Assembly (NCBI GenBank): GCA_945869245.1
Contig: CAMBOY010000236.1
Span: 1-5,008 of the forward strand
DNA length: 5,008 nucleotides
DNA from: Hydrogenophaga intermedia
GTDB taxonomy: Bacteria > Pseudomonadota > Gammaproteobacteria > Burkholderiales > Burkholderiaceae_C
Reading direction: 5' to 3'
Part shown: positions 1 to 5,008 of the stretch, piece by piece
Position numbering within the stretch: the first letter of the stretch is position 1
How the letters are laid out: each line of letters opens with the position of its first letter
Position numbers and translations under genes: made by a program
Notes under the pieces: generated by a model
Databases searched by the model: none
What the model saw: only the letters and a program-made list of their open reading frames with translations
What the model was told of the DNA's origin: nothing

Positions 1-1163
1 ACGACCCGCAGTTCATCGCCGAATTCAAATCCGAATTGGCGCACTTCGTGGGTCGCCCCTCGCCCATCTACCACGCCGCGCGCATGAGCCGAGAGACCGG
101 TGGCGCACAGATCTTCCTCAAGCGCGAAGACCTCAACCACACCGGCGCACACAAGATCAACAACACCATTGGCCAAGCCATGCTGGCCAAGCGCATGGGC
201 AAGCCGCGCATCATCGCCGAGACGGGTGCTGGCCAGCACGGCGTGGCCACCGCCACCATTTGCGCGCGTTACGGCTTGGAGTGTGTGGTCTACATGGGCA
301 GCGAAGACGTCAAGCGCCAAAGCCCCAACGTCTACCGCATGAAGCTCTTGGGCGCCACCGTGGTGCCGGTGGAGTCGGGCAGCAAGACCCTGAAAGACGC
401 GCTCAACGAAGCCATGCGCGACTGGGTGGCCAACGTGGACAACACCTTCTACATCATCGGCACCGTGGCCGGCCCACACCCCTACCCCATGATGGTGCGC
501 GACTTCCAAAGCGTCATCGGCGAAGAGTGCATCAAACAAATGCCACAGATGCTGGGTGAAGCCGGCTGCACCAGCGCGCAGCCCGACGCCGTCGTGGCCT
601 GTGTGGGCGGCGGCAGCAACGCCATGGGCATCTTCTACCCCTACATCCAGCACACCGGCACACGCCTGATCGGCGTAGAAGCCGCCGGTGAAGGCCTGGA
701 CAGCGGCAAACACTCGGCTTCGCTGCAGATGGGCAGCCCCGGCGTGCTGCACGGCAACCGCACCTATGTGCTGCAAGACGACAACGGCCAAGTGACCGAG
801 ACCCACAGCGTGAGCGCCGGTTTGGACTACCCCGGCGTGGGCCCCGAACACGCGTTTTTGAAGGACATCGGCCGCGCCGAGTACGTGGGCATCACCGACG
901 CCGAAGCGCTCGAAACCTTTCACTACCTGTGCCGCACCGAGGGCATCATCCCCGCCCTAGAGTCGAGCCACGCCGTGGCCTACGCCATGAAGATGGCCAA
1001 GACCATGAAGCCCACCCAATCGATTTTGGTCAACCTCTCGGGCCGTGGCGACAAAGACATCGGTACCGTGGCCGATCTGTCCAAAGCCGACTTTTATTGC
1101 CGCCCCAGCTGCCGTGGCCAATCGGTCAAAGGCGGCGAGGCGACCATCCGCATCCAGCCCTGA
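1..1163 (+). CDS. trpB: Tryptophan synthase beta subunit, 5'-truncated by the window edge
   Basis: TrpB is the PLP enzyme that condenses indole with L-serine to give L-tryptophan. It works in the cytoplasm as an alpha2-beta2 complex with TrpA. The reading frame is open from base 3 (bases 1-2 end the previous codon), giving 386 visible residues. Comparison with the roughly 397-residue enteric enzyme suggests about 40 N-terminal residues lie outside. The TTG at base 36 is internal, because conserved sequence (DPQFIAEFKSEL) continues upstream of it. The PLP lysine lies in HTGAHKINN (codon 153-155). The catalytic glutamate in AETGAGQHG lies 22 residues later, matching the Lys87/Glu109 spacing of the enteric enzyme. 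The phosphate-binding GGGSNA is at 606-623, and LSGRGDKD, holding the serine that contacts the PLP ring nitrogen, is at 1035-1058. No key residue is missing. About two extra residues (near 570-580) precede PDAVVACVGGG, and the C-terminal tail is slightly long. trpA follows after 8 bases, so the two are co-transcribed. Identity is essentially certain. Confidence 0.98.
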   Translation, partial: DPQFIAEFKSELAHFVGRPSPIYHAARMSRETGGAQIFLKREDLNHTGAHKINNTIGQAMLAKRMGKPRIIAETGAGQHGVATATICARYGLECVVYMGSEDVKRQSPNVYRMKLLGATVVPVESGSKTLKDALNEAMRDWVANVDNTFYIIGTVAGPHPYPMMVRDFQSVIGEECIKQMPQMLGEAGCTSAQPDAVVACVGGGSNAMGIFYPYIQHTGTRLIGVEAAGEGLDSGKHSASLQMGSPGVLHGNRTYVLQDDNGQVTETHSVSAGLDYPGVGPEHAFLKDIGRAEYVGITDAEALETFHYLCRTEGIIPALESSHAVAYAMKMAKTMKPTQSILVNLSGRGDKDIGTVADLSKADFYCRPSCRGQSVKGGEATIRIQP

Positions 1164-1171
1164 GCAGCCCC

Positions 1172-1981
1172 ATGAGCCGCATCGAACACACTTTCTCCGC
1201 GCTGCAAGCGCAAGGCCGCAAGGCCCTCATTCCGTTTGTGACCGCCGGTTTCCCCTACGCCGACATCACCCCAAAGCTGATGCACGGCATGGTCGCTGGT
1301 GGCGCCGACGTGATTGAACTGGGCGTGCCTTTTTCCGACCCCTCGGCCGATGGCCCGGTGATCCAAAAGGCCGGCGACCGAGCGCTGGCCTTGGGCATTG
1401 GCCTGAGCCAGGTGATCGCCATGGTGCGCGAGTTCCGCAAGGACAACACCAGCACACCGGTGGTGCTCATGGGTTATGCCAACCCGATTGAGCGCTACGA
1501 CCAGAAACACGGCGCAGGCGCTTTTGTGCGCGACGCATCCACCGCTGGGGTGGACGGCGTGCTGGTGGTCGACTACCCACCCGAGGAGTGCGAAGCCTTT
1601 GCCGCCGAGCTGCGCGCGGCACAAATGGACCTGATCTTTTTGCTGGCGCCCACCTCGACCGACGAGCGCATGGCGCAGGTGGCGCGTGTGGCCAGTGGCT
1701 ATGTGTATTACGTGTCGCTCAAGGGCGTGACCGGCGCCGGCACCTTGGACGTGGGCCAGGTGCAGGCCATGCTGCCGCGCATCCGCGCCCATGTGCATGT
1801 GCCGGTGGGCGTGGGCTTTGGCATCCGCGACGCCGAGACCGCGCGCGCCATTGGCGAAGCGGCCGACGCGGTGGTCATTGGCAGCAAGATCATCCAACTG
1901 ATCGAAAACGAGCCGTTTGAAAAAGTGGTGCCGGTGGCGACCCATTTCCTGCGCACCATCCGCAAAGCCTTGGACGCATGA
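1172..1981 (+). CDS. trpA: Tryptophan synthase alpha subunit
   Basis: TrpA cleaves indole-3-glycerol phosphate to glyceraldehyde 3-phosphate and indole, which is channelled to TrpB. The 269-residue product has the usual family length (about 268) and is a single TIM barrel. The catalytic pair falls exactly at the enteric numbering: Glu49 in IELGVPFSDP and Asp60 in PSADGP. The active-site tyrosine of GYVYYVS is Tyr179 (Tyr175 in E. coli). The mobile loop 6 segment LKGVTGAG is at residues 183-190 with its threonine at 187. Phosphate-binding segments GFGI (215-218) and IGS (236-238) are present. The ATG at 1172 was chosen because it starts the conserved N-terminus MSRIEHTF and lies 8 bases after the trpB stop. 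The frame is open further upstream, but only inside trpB. The Shine-Dalgarno is weak (GAGCAG around 1162-1167), so initiation is probably coupled to trpB translation. The gene is intact. Confidence 0.98.
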   Translation: MSRIEHTFSALQAQGRKALIPFVTAGFPYADITPKLMHGMVAGGADVIELGVPFSDPSADGPVIQKAGDRALALGIGLSQVIAMVREFRKDNTSTPVVLMGYANPIERYDQKHGAGAFVRDASTAGVDGVLVVDYPPEECEAFAAELRAAQMDLIFLLAPTSTDERMAQVARVASGYVYYVSLKGVTGAGTLDVGQVQAMLPRIRAHVHVPVGVGFGIRDAETARAIGEAADAVVIGSKIIQLIENEPFEKVVPVATHFLRTIRKALDA

Positions 1982-1984
1982 GAT

Positions 1985-2062
1985 GGAGCCCCCACGCTCC
2001 GCCGCTGCGCGGGTCGCTGCCCCCCGAGGGGGTGCGTTTGCGCCTTGGGGCGGCCCGGCGGC
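1985..2062. repeat. Hairpin-rich intergenic repeat-like element after trpA
   Basis: This GC-rich non-coding segment starts 3 bases after the trpA stop. Seen directly, it is a chain of small inverted repeats. GGAGC (1985-1989) pairs with GCTCC (1996-2000). CCGC (2002-2005) pairs with GCGG (2009-2012). CCCC (2021-2024) pairs either with GGGG at 2029-2032 or, in a longer imperfect hairpin closing with CCTTGGGG, with 2047-2050. A third option pairs GGGGCGG (2047-2053) with CCGCCCC (2070-2076). From memory, segments of this style (CCCCCACGCT, then CTGCCCCCCGAGGGGG, then CTTGGGGCGGCCCGGCGGC) recur between genes in Comamonadaceae genomes, but I cannot confirm this here. No T-run follows the hairpins, so it is not a classical intrinsic terminator. 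It could stabilise the 3' end of the trpBA message or reduce read-through into accD. Both roles are inference. Confidence 0.6.
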
Positions 2063-2072
2063 GCACACCCCG

Positions 2073-2103
2073 CCCCCATGCTCCACCTCTGCGCGGGTCG
2101 CCG
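2073..2103. repeat. Second, degenerate copy of the repeat's first module
   Basis: These 31 bases match 1989-2019 at 27 positions, exactly 84 bases downstream in direct orientation. The shared core is CTGCGCGGGTCGC (2005-2017 and 2089-2101, identical). The four differences are at 2079, 2085, 2088 and 2102. The change at 2088 (G to T) breaks the CCGC/GCGG mini-stem of copy one, so this copy looks decayed and not structurally conserved. After 2103 an AT-richer stretch begins (TGGTTTAATTCT, 2104-2115), and similarity to the element may resume at the accD ribosome binding site. Confidence 0.6.
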
Positions 2104-2120
2104 TGGTTTAATTCTGCTGC

Positions 2121-2131
2121 CTCCCGAGGAG
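2121..2131 (+). promoter_or_regulatory. accD ribosome binding site inside a small hairpin
   Basis: GAGGAG at 2126-2131 is a strong Shine-Dalgarno, 6 bases before the accD ATG at 2138. This fixes the start and rules out the upstream in-frame TTG at 2045. The same bases can form a stem of CTCC (2121-2124) with GGAG (2128-2131) around a 3-base loop, which would partly mask the site. A four-pair stem is weak, so a regulatory role is only possible. The TTTAAT at 2107-2112 resembles a -10 box, but no matching -35 is visible. Confidence 0.7.
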
Positions 2132-2137
2132 AACCCG

Positions 2138-3016
2138 ATGTCTTGGCTTGAAAAACTGCTGCCCCCCAAAATCACCCCCACCGACCCGACCGAGCGCCGC
2201 AGCGTGCCCGAGGGTCTGTGGATCAAGTGCCCAAGCTGCGAAGCGGTGCTCTACAAAAACGATCTGGAGAAAAACCAGAACGTGTGCCCGCACTGCAGCC
2301 ACCACCACCGCATTGGTGCGCGCCAGCGGCTCGACGCGTTCTTGGACGCCGAAGGCCGCTACGAAATCGGGCAAGAAGTCATTCCGGTCGATGCGCTCAA
2401 GTTCAAAGACAGCCGCAAGTACCCGGAGCGCCTGAAAGAGGCGCTGGAAAGCACCCAGGAAACCGACGCCCTGGTGGTCATGGGCGGCGCGGTGCACAGC
2501 CTGAGTGTGGTGGTCGCTTGCTTTGAGTTTGATTTCATGGGTGGCTCCATGGGTTCGGTGGTGGGCGAGCGTTTTGTGCGCGGGGTGGAGGAAGCCATCG
2601 CCCAGAAAGTGCCCTTCATCTGCTTCACCGCCACCGGCGGCGCGCGCATGCAAGAAGGTCTGCTGTCGCTGATGCAAATGGCCAAGACCAACGCGGCACT
2701 GACCCGCCTGGCCAAAAAAGGCCTGCCGTATGTGAGTGTGCTGACCGACCCAACCATGGGCGGTGTGTCGGCTGGATTTGCGTTTGTCGGCGACGTGGTG
2801 ATTGCAGAACCCAAGGCGCTGATCGGTTTTGCCGGCCCCCGGGTGATTGAAAACACGGTGCGGGTCAAGCTGCCCGAGGGTTTTCAGCGCGCCGAGTTCT
2901 TGCAAGAAAAAGGCGCGGTGGATTTTATTTGTGACCGCCGCGAGCTGCGCGGCCAAGTGGCCCATGTGCTGGCCATGCTGCAGCGCCAAAGCGCCGACGC
3001 GGTGAGCGCGGACTAA
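2138..3016 (+). CDS. accD: Acetyl-CoA carboxylase, carboxyltransferase beta subunit
   Basis: AccD and AccA form the carboxyltransferase that moves CO2 from carboxybiotin on AccB to acetyl-CoA, making malonyl-CoA, the first committed step of fatty acid synthesis in the cytoplasm. The 292-residue product is close to the E. coli length (304). The N-terminal four-cysteine zinc ribbon is complete: Cys31, Cys34, Cys50 and Cys53 in CPSC and CPHC. The crotonase-like carboxyltransferase core follows, with MGGSMGSVVGE (134-144), the glycine-rich TATGGARMQEG (164-174), LTDPTMGGVSAGFA (202-215) and ALIGFAGPRVIENT (227-240). The end is KLPEGFQRAEFLQEKGAVDFI, as expected for betaproteobacteria. The start is set by GAGGAG 6 bases upstream. 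It lies 156 bases after trpA in the same direction, a common arrangement in Burkholderiales. It may be read from the trp message, from its own promoter in the spacer, or both. The next gene starts 6 bases after its stop. Confidence 0.98.
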   Translation: MSWLEKLLPPKITPTDPTERRSVPEGLWIKCPSCEAVLYKNDLEKNQNVCPHCSHHHRIGARQRLDAFLDAEGRYEIGQEVIPVDALKFKDSRKYPERLKEALESTQETDALVVMGGAVHSLSVVVACFEFDFMGGSMGSVVGERFVRGVEEAIAQKVPFICFTATGGARMQEGLLSLMQMAKTNAALTRLAKKGLPYVSVLTDPTMGGVSAGFAFVGDVVIAEPKALIGFAGPRVIENTVRVKLPEGFQRAEFLQEKGAVDFICDRRELRGQVAHVLAMLQRQSADAVSAD

Positions 3017-3022
3017 CACACC

Positions 3023-3691
3023 ATGGACACTGCGCCGCTGGGCTTGCAACAGTTGCCGCTCTTCCCGCTCAAGGCGGTGCTGTACCCAGGTGGTTGGTTA
3101 CCTCTGCGGATTTTTGAGCTGCGCTACCTCGACATGATCGGGCGTTGCCAGCGCAACAACGCGCCTTTTGGCGTGGTCTTGCTCACCGAGGGCGAAGAAG
3201 TGCGGCAGGCGCTGGACCCAGCCGAGCCCAGGGCCGCAGGTTTTGCCCGCGAATCGTTCGCCAAGGTGGGCACACTCGCGCACATTCACACCCTGGACAA
3301 AAGCCAACCGGGCGTTTGGGCGGTCGACTGCAGTGGTCGGCAGCGATTTGAGATCCAGTCCACCCAGCAACTGCCACACGGCTTGTGGACCGCCGATGTG
3401 CGCCTGCTGGAATCCGACGCGCCCGTGGCCGTCTCCGAGCACCTGATGCCCGCGCGCGACGCGCTGCAGCTCCTGCTCGACAACCTGCGCAAGCACCAGC
3501 CCCAGGCGCTCGATCAGTTGCCGCTGCGCGAGCCCTTTGACTGGAACGACTGCGGCTGGCTGGCAAACCGCTGGCTCGAACTGTTGCCGCTGCCACTGGA
3601 GATGAAGCAGCAAATGCTGACGCTGGACAACCCCATGTTGCGGCTTGAACTGGTGGCCGACCAGCTCGAACGCATGGGCGTGCAGAACTGA
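3023..3691 (+). CDS. Stand-alone Lon N-terminal (substrate-binding) domain protein
   Basis: The 222-residue product is a lone Lon N-terminal domain (LON_substr_bdg, Pfam PF02190) without the AAA+ ATPase or protease domains of Lon. The hallmark LPLFPLKAVLYPGGWLPLRI is at residues 11-30 and continues into FELRYLDMIGRC. Family features further on are PFGVVLL (48-54), KVGTLAHIHTLDK (81-93), the GRQRFEI strand (105-111) and a helical C-terminal half with LANRWLELLPLPLEMKQ (180-196). Residues 62-75 form a loop rich in Ala, Pro and charge. No signal peptide, membrane segment or catalytic serine-lysine pair is seen, so it is probably cytoplasmic and not itself a protease. Binding of unfolded or partner proteins is the family guess; no substrate can be named. 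The ATG at 3023 is 6 bases after the accD stop. No good Shine-Dalgarno is visible (GGTGAG at 3001-3006 is too far), which suggests coupling to accD translation. The family call is firm; the function is open. Confidence 0.92.
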   Translation: MDTAPLGLQQLPLFPLKAVLYPGGWLPLRIFELRYLDMIGRCQRNNAPFGVVLLTEGEEVRQALDPAEPRAAGFARESFAKVGTLAHIHTLDKSQPGVWAVDCSGRQRFEIQSTQQLPHGLWTADVRLLESDAPVAVSEHLMPARDALQLLLDNLRKHQPQALDQLPLREPFDWNDCGWLANRWLELLPLPLEMKQQMLTLDNPMLRLELVADQLERMGVQN

Positions 3692-3701
3692 GGCAGCTCA
3701 G
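3688..3701. other. Short perfect inverted repeat spanning two convergent stop codons
   Basis: CTGAG (3688-3692), GCAG loop, CTCAG (3697-3701) form a perfect five-pair stem. The + strand stop TGA (3689-3691) lies in one arm and the - strand nagZ stop (3700-3698) in the other. No T-run follows on either strand, so it does not meet the pattern of an intrinsic terminator. It is the only structure in the 6-base gap between the converging genes. Part of the symmetry follows automatically from two facing TGA codons, so it may be chance. Confidence 0.4.
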
Positions 3702-4783
3702 GGCAGCAGGCCCAGCGCGTGCTGGTAGCGCTCGCTGAGCACCAAATCATCCCACGGCTTGGCTGGGCCCTTGGCGAGTAAAGCGCGGCGCCGCTGCTCA
3801 CTGGCGTCCGTCGGCGTCCACACGCCTTGCATGACCGCCTGCGACAGGCCTTCGATCGCATCGTCGATAGGGGCGCCGTCGTCGACCACCGACTGGTTGC
3901 ACAGCAACAGCTGATCACACCCCGCCTCCAAGGCCAGCAGACCGGCTTGCACAAAGTCCAGCGCCTGGCCGTCCACCACCCGGGCCGCCGCCATGCTGAG
4001 GTCGTCGGTGAACACCGCGCCGGTGAATCCGATCTGCTGGCGCAACACCACTTGCAGCCAGGTGGTGGAATACCCCGCCGGCAAGCTGTCAACCTGCGGA
4101 TAGATCACGTGCGCGGGCATCACCGCCTGGAGAGTGGCCGACAACCAGGCGTAGGGCTGGGCATCGTCTTTCAGGATCGCCCCCAGGCGCCGGGCGTCGA
4201 CTGCGGTGTGGTGGTGGGTGTCGGCGCTGGCATAACCGTGACCAGGAAAGTGTTTGCCACAATGTGCCACATCGGCCGCCGCCAGGCCCTGTACCAAGGC
4301 CTGGGCCAACGCGGTCACGACCTGCGGGTCGCGGGCGAAGGCGCGGTCGCCAATCACCCCGCTGCGCGCGTGGTTCAGGTCCAGCACCGGTGCAAACGTC
4401 ATGTCCACCCCACAGGCGCGCAACTCGGCACCCATGACATAGCCCACCGCCACCGCCACATTCATGGCGTGCAGCGCTGGGCCGGCAGCGGCCTCGCCCC
4501 GGCGCGGCGCACGCGCCCACAGCTCGCCCAAGCGAGCCATGGCCGGCAAATGGGTGAAGCCGTCGGTGCGAAAACGCTGCACCCGTCCGCCTTCGTGGTC
4601 GACCGCAATCACCAGGTCTTTGCGCACCGCCTTGATCTGTTTGCACAGGGCGGTGAGCTGGCGCCGGTCTTTCCAGTTGCGGCCAAACAAGATCACGCCG
4701 CCCACAATGGGGTGCGACAAACGGGCGCGGTCGTGGTCGCTCAGCCGCAGGCCGGCGACATCGATGAACAAAGGAGCGTGCAT
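3698..4783 (-). CDS. nagZ: Beta-N-acetylhexosaminidase of peptidoglycan recycling (GH3 family)
   Basis: NagZ removes GlcNAc from GlcNAc-1,6-anhydroMurNAc (peptides) in the cytoplasm during cell-wall recycling. In species with AmpR/AmpC its products induce beta-lactamase; no ampR or ampC is in this window. The 361-residue protein is a single GH3 TIM barrel with no signal peptide, slightly longer than E. coli NagZ (341). Motifs in order are GGVILFGRN (28-36), the substrate-binding AVDHEGGRVQRF (60-71), KHFPGHG (177-183), the Asp188-Thr-His190 dyad on the flexible loop that supplies the acid/base, and GAVFTDDLSM (255-264) with the nucleophile, probably Asp260. All expected catalytic residues are present. 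Extra length lies around residues 90-105, an Arg/Ala-rich stretch. The ATG at 4783 was chosen over the adjacent TTG (4786) because it overlaps the acpS stop as TGATG and sits 8 bases after a GGAG. It is co-transcribed with acpS and converges with the Lon-domain gene. Confidence 0.97.
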   Translation of the reverse strand: MHAPLFIDVAGLRLSDHDRARLSHPIVGGVILFGRNWKDRRQLTALCKQIKAVRKDLVIAVDHEGGRVQRFRTDGFTHLPAMARLGELWARAPRRGEAAAGPALHAMNVAVAVGYVMGAELRACGVDMTFAPVLDLNHARSGVIGDRAFARDPQVVTALAQALVQGLAAADVAHCGKHFPGHGYASADTHHHTAVDARRLGAILKDDAQPYAWLSATLQAVMPAHVIYPQVDSLPAGYSTTWLQVVLRQQIGFTGAVFTDDLSMAAARVVDGQALDFVQAGLLALEAGCDQLLLCNQSVVDDGAPIDDAIEGLSQAVMQGVWTPTDASEQRRRALLAKGPAKPWDDLVLSERYQHALGLLP

Positions 4784-5008
4784 CAAGGTTTCTCCACCAC
4801 CACCGAACTGGCGGCGTAATCGGTTTCGTCGGTCACAGACACGTGGGCCACCCAGCCCTGTGCGTCAAACCAGTGTTTCAGGGCGCCGTGCAGCACCAGC
4901 TGCGGCCGTCCGCTGGGATCGTTGAGAATCTCGCAGTGGCGCCAGGTCATGGGCATGCGCATACCCAGGCCAATCGCTTTGGAAAACGCTTCTTTGGCAG
5001 AAAACCGG
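4783..5008 (-). CDS. acpS: Holo-[acyl-carrier-protein] synthase, 5'-truncated by the window edge
   Basis: AcpS transfers 4'-phosphopantetheine from CoA to a serine of acyl carrier protein, turning apo-ACP into the active form for fatty acid synthesis. Only the C-terminal 74 residues are in the window (first full codon at 5007-5005, stop TGA at 4785-4783). About 50-55 N-terminal residues, including the first metal-binding aspartate, lie beyond the right edge. The diagnostic block RFSAKEAFSKAIGLGMR (visible residues 1-17) holds the metal-binding glutamate in AKEA. TWRHCEILNDPSGRP (21-35) and AHVSVTDETDYAASSVVVE (54-72) match the family's core strands and its C-terminal SVTDE...A.VVVE strand. 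Its stop overlaps the nagZ start by one base. In many proteobacteria acpS follows pdxJ and recO, so pdxJ is the likely gene just outside, which is inference. Confidence 0.95.
   Translation of the reverse strand, partial: RFSAKEAFSKAIGLGMRMPMTWRHCEILNDPSGRPQLVLHGALKHWFDAQGWVAHVSVTDETDYAASSVVVEKP
4792..4795 (-). promoter_or_regulatory. nagZ ribosome binding site within the acpS 3' end
   Basis: On the - strand GGAG (4795-4792) lies 8 bases before the nagZ ATG at 4783 and only 5 before the competing TTG at 4786. The spacing and the TGATG overlap both favour the ATG. The site lies inside the last codons of acpS, so nagZ is probably translated by ribosomes finishing acpS. Confidence 0.6.

Noticed and set aside
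929..1171. In-frame 5' extension of trpA into trpB
   Set aside because: It is only the open frame shadowing the end of trpB. TrpA family alignment starts at the ATG at 1172, where Glu49 and Asp60 fall at the expected numbers.
1985..2050. Intrinsic terminator after trpA
   Set aside because: Hairpins are present but are followed by GC-rich sequence, not a T-run.
1094..2086. Long open frame on the - strand (330 codons) opposite trpA
   Set aside because: It is antisense to a clear trpA, is rich in His, Gly, Ala and Arg, and shows no domain. Long antisense open frames are common in GC-rich DNA.
2084..2112. Sigma-70 promoter for accD (TTTAAT at 2107-2112)
   Set aside because: The -10-like box matches five of six bases, but the bases about 17 upstream (CACCTC) do not resemble a -35. 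Not enough to annotate.
2045..2137. Upstream TTG start for accD adding 31 residues
   Set aside because: The extension lies in the repeat region and has no family similarity. The ATG at 2138 has GAGGAG at 6 bases and starts the conserved MSWLEKLLPPK.
2108..3049. Long open frame on the - strand (313 codons) opposite accD
   Set aside because: It mirrors accD codon structure, has His/Gln/Ala-rich composition with no recognisable motif, and has no supporting ribosome binding site or neighbours.
3827..4819. Long open frame on the + strand (330 codons) opposite nagZ
   Set aside because: It is antisense to nagZ, whose catalytic motifs are complete. The translation is Arg/Gln/His-rich without a domain.
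1..5008. Mobile elements, CRISPR arrays, tRNA or rRNA genes, defence or secondary-metabolite systems
   Set aside because: I looked for transposase-like proteins, terminal inverted repeats, regularly spaced repeats and conserved RNA motifs and saw none. Nearly all of the window is taken up by housekeeping genes.

Overview
The window is a GC-rich, gene-dense stretch of bacterial chromosome made of housekeeping genes. Gene content, protein sequence (TrpB, TrpA, AccD, NagZ, AcpS) and the gene pairs trpB-trpA-accD and acpS-nagZ point to a betaproteobacterium of the order Burkholderiales. The style of the intergenic repeat after trpA suggests the family Comamonadaceae. This placement rests on pattern recognition, not on a search.

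Layout, left to right. On the + strand: the 3' part of trpB (runs off the left edge), trpA (8-base gap), a 156-base intergenic stretch with a hairpin-rich repeat and a second degenerate copy, accD with a strong ribosome binding site, and a gene for a stand-alone Lon N-terminal-domain protein (6-base gap). On the - strand, converging with that gene across only 6 bases: nagZ, preceded by acpS, which runs off the right edge. The acpS stop and nagZ start share one base (TGATG). No intergenic gap exceeds 156 bases, so no long stretch lacks a gene.

How the genes work together. trpB and trpA encode the two subunits of tryptophan synthase, the last step of tryptophan synthesis. accD encodes the zinc-containing beta subunit of the acetyl-CoA carboxylase carboxyltransferase, the first committed step of fatty acid synthesis. 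acpS encodes the enzyme that activates acyl carrier protein for the same pathway. nagZ encodes a cytoplasmic beta-N-acetylglucosaminidase for peptidoglycan recycling. The Lon-domain protein has no assigned reaction.

I found no mobile element, CRISPR array, RNA gene, prophage gene or defence system, and nothing that supports a new multi-gene system. The most unusual material is the trpA-accD spacer. It holds a repeat-like hairpin element, and a small hairpin covering the accD ribosome binding site resembles part of that element, with a paired base change.
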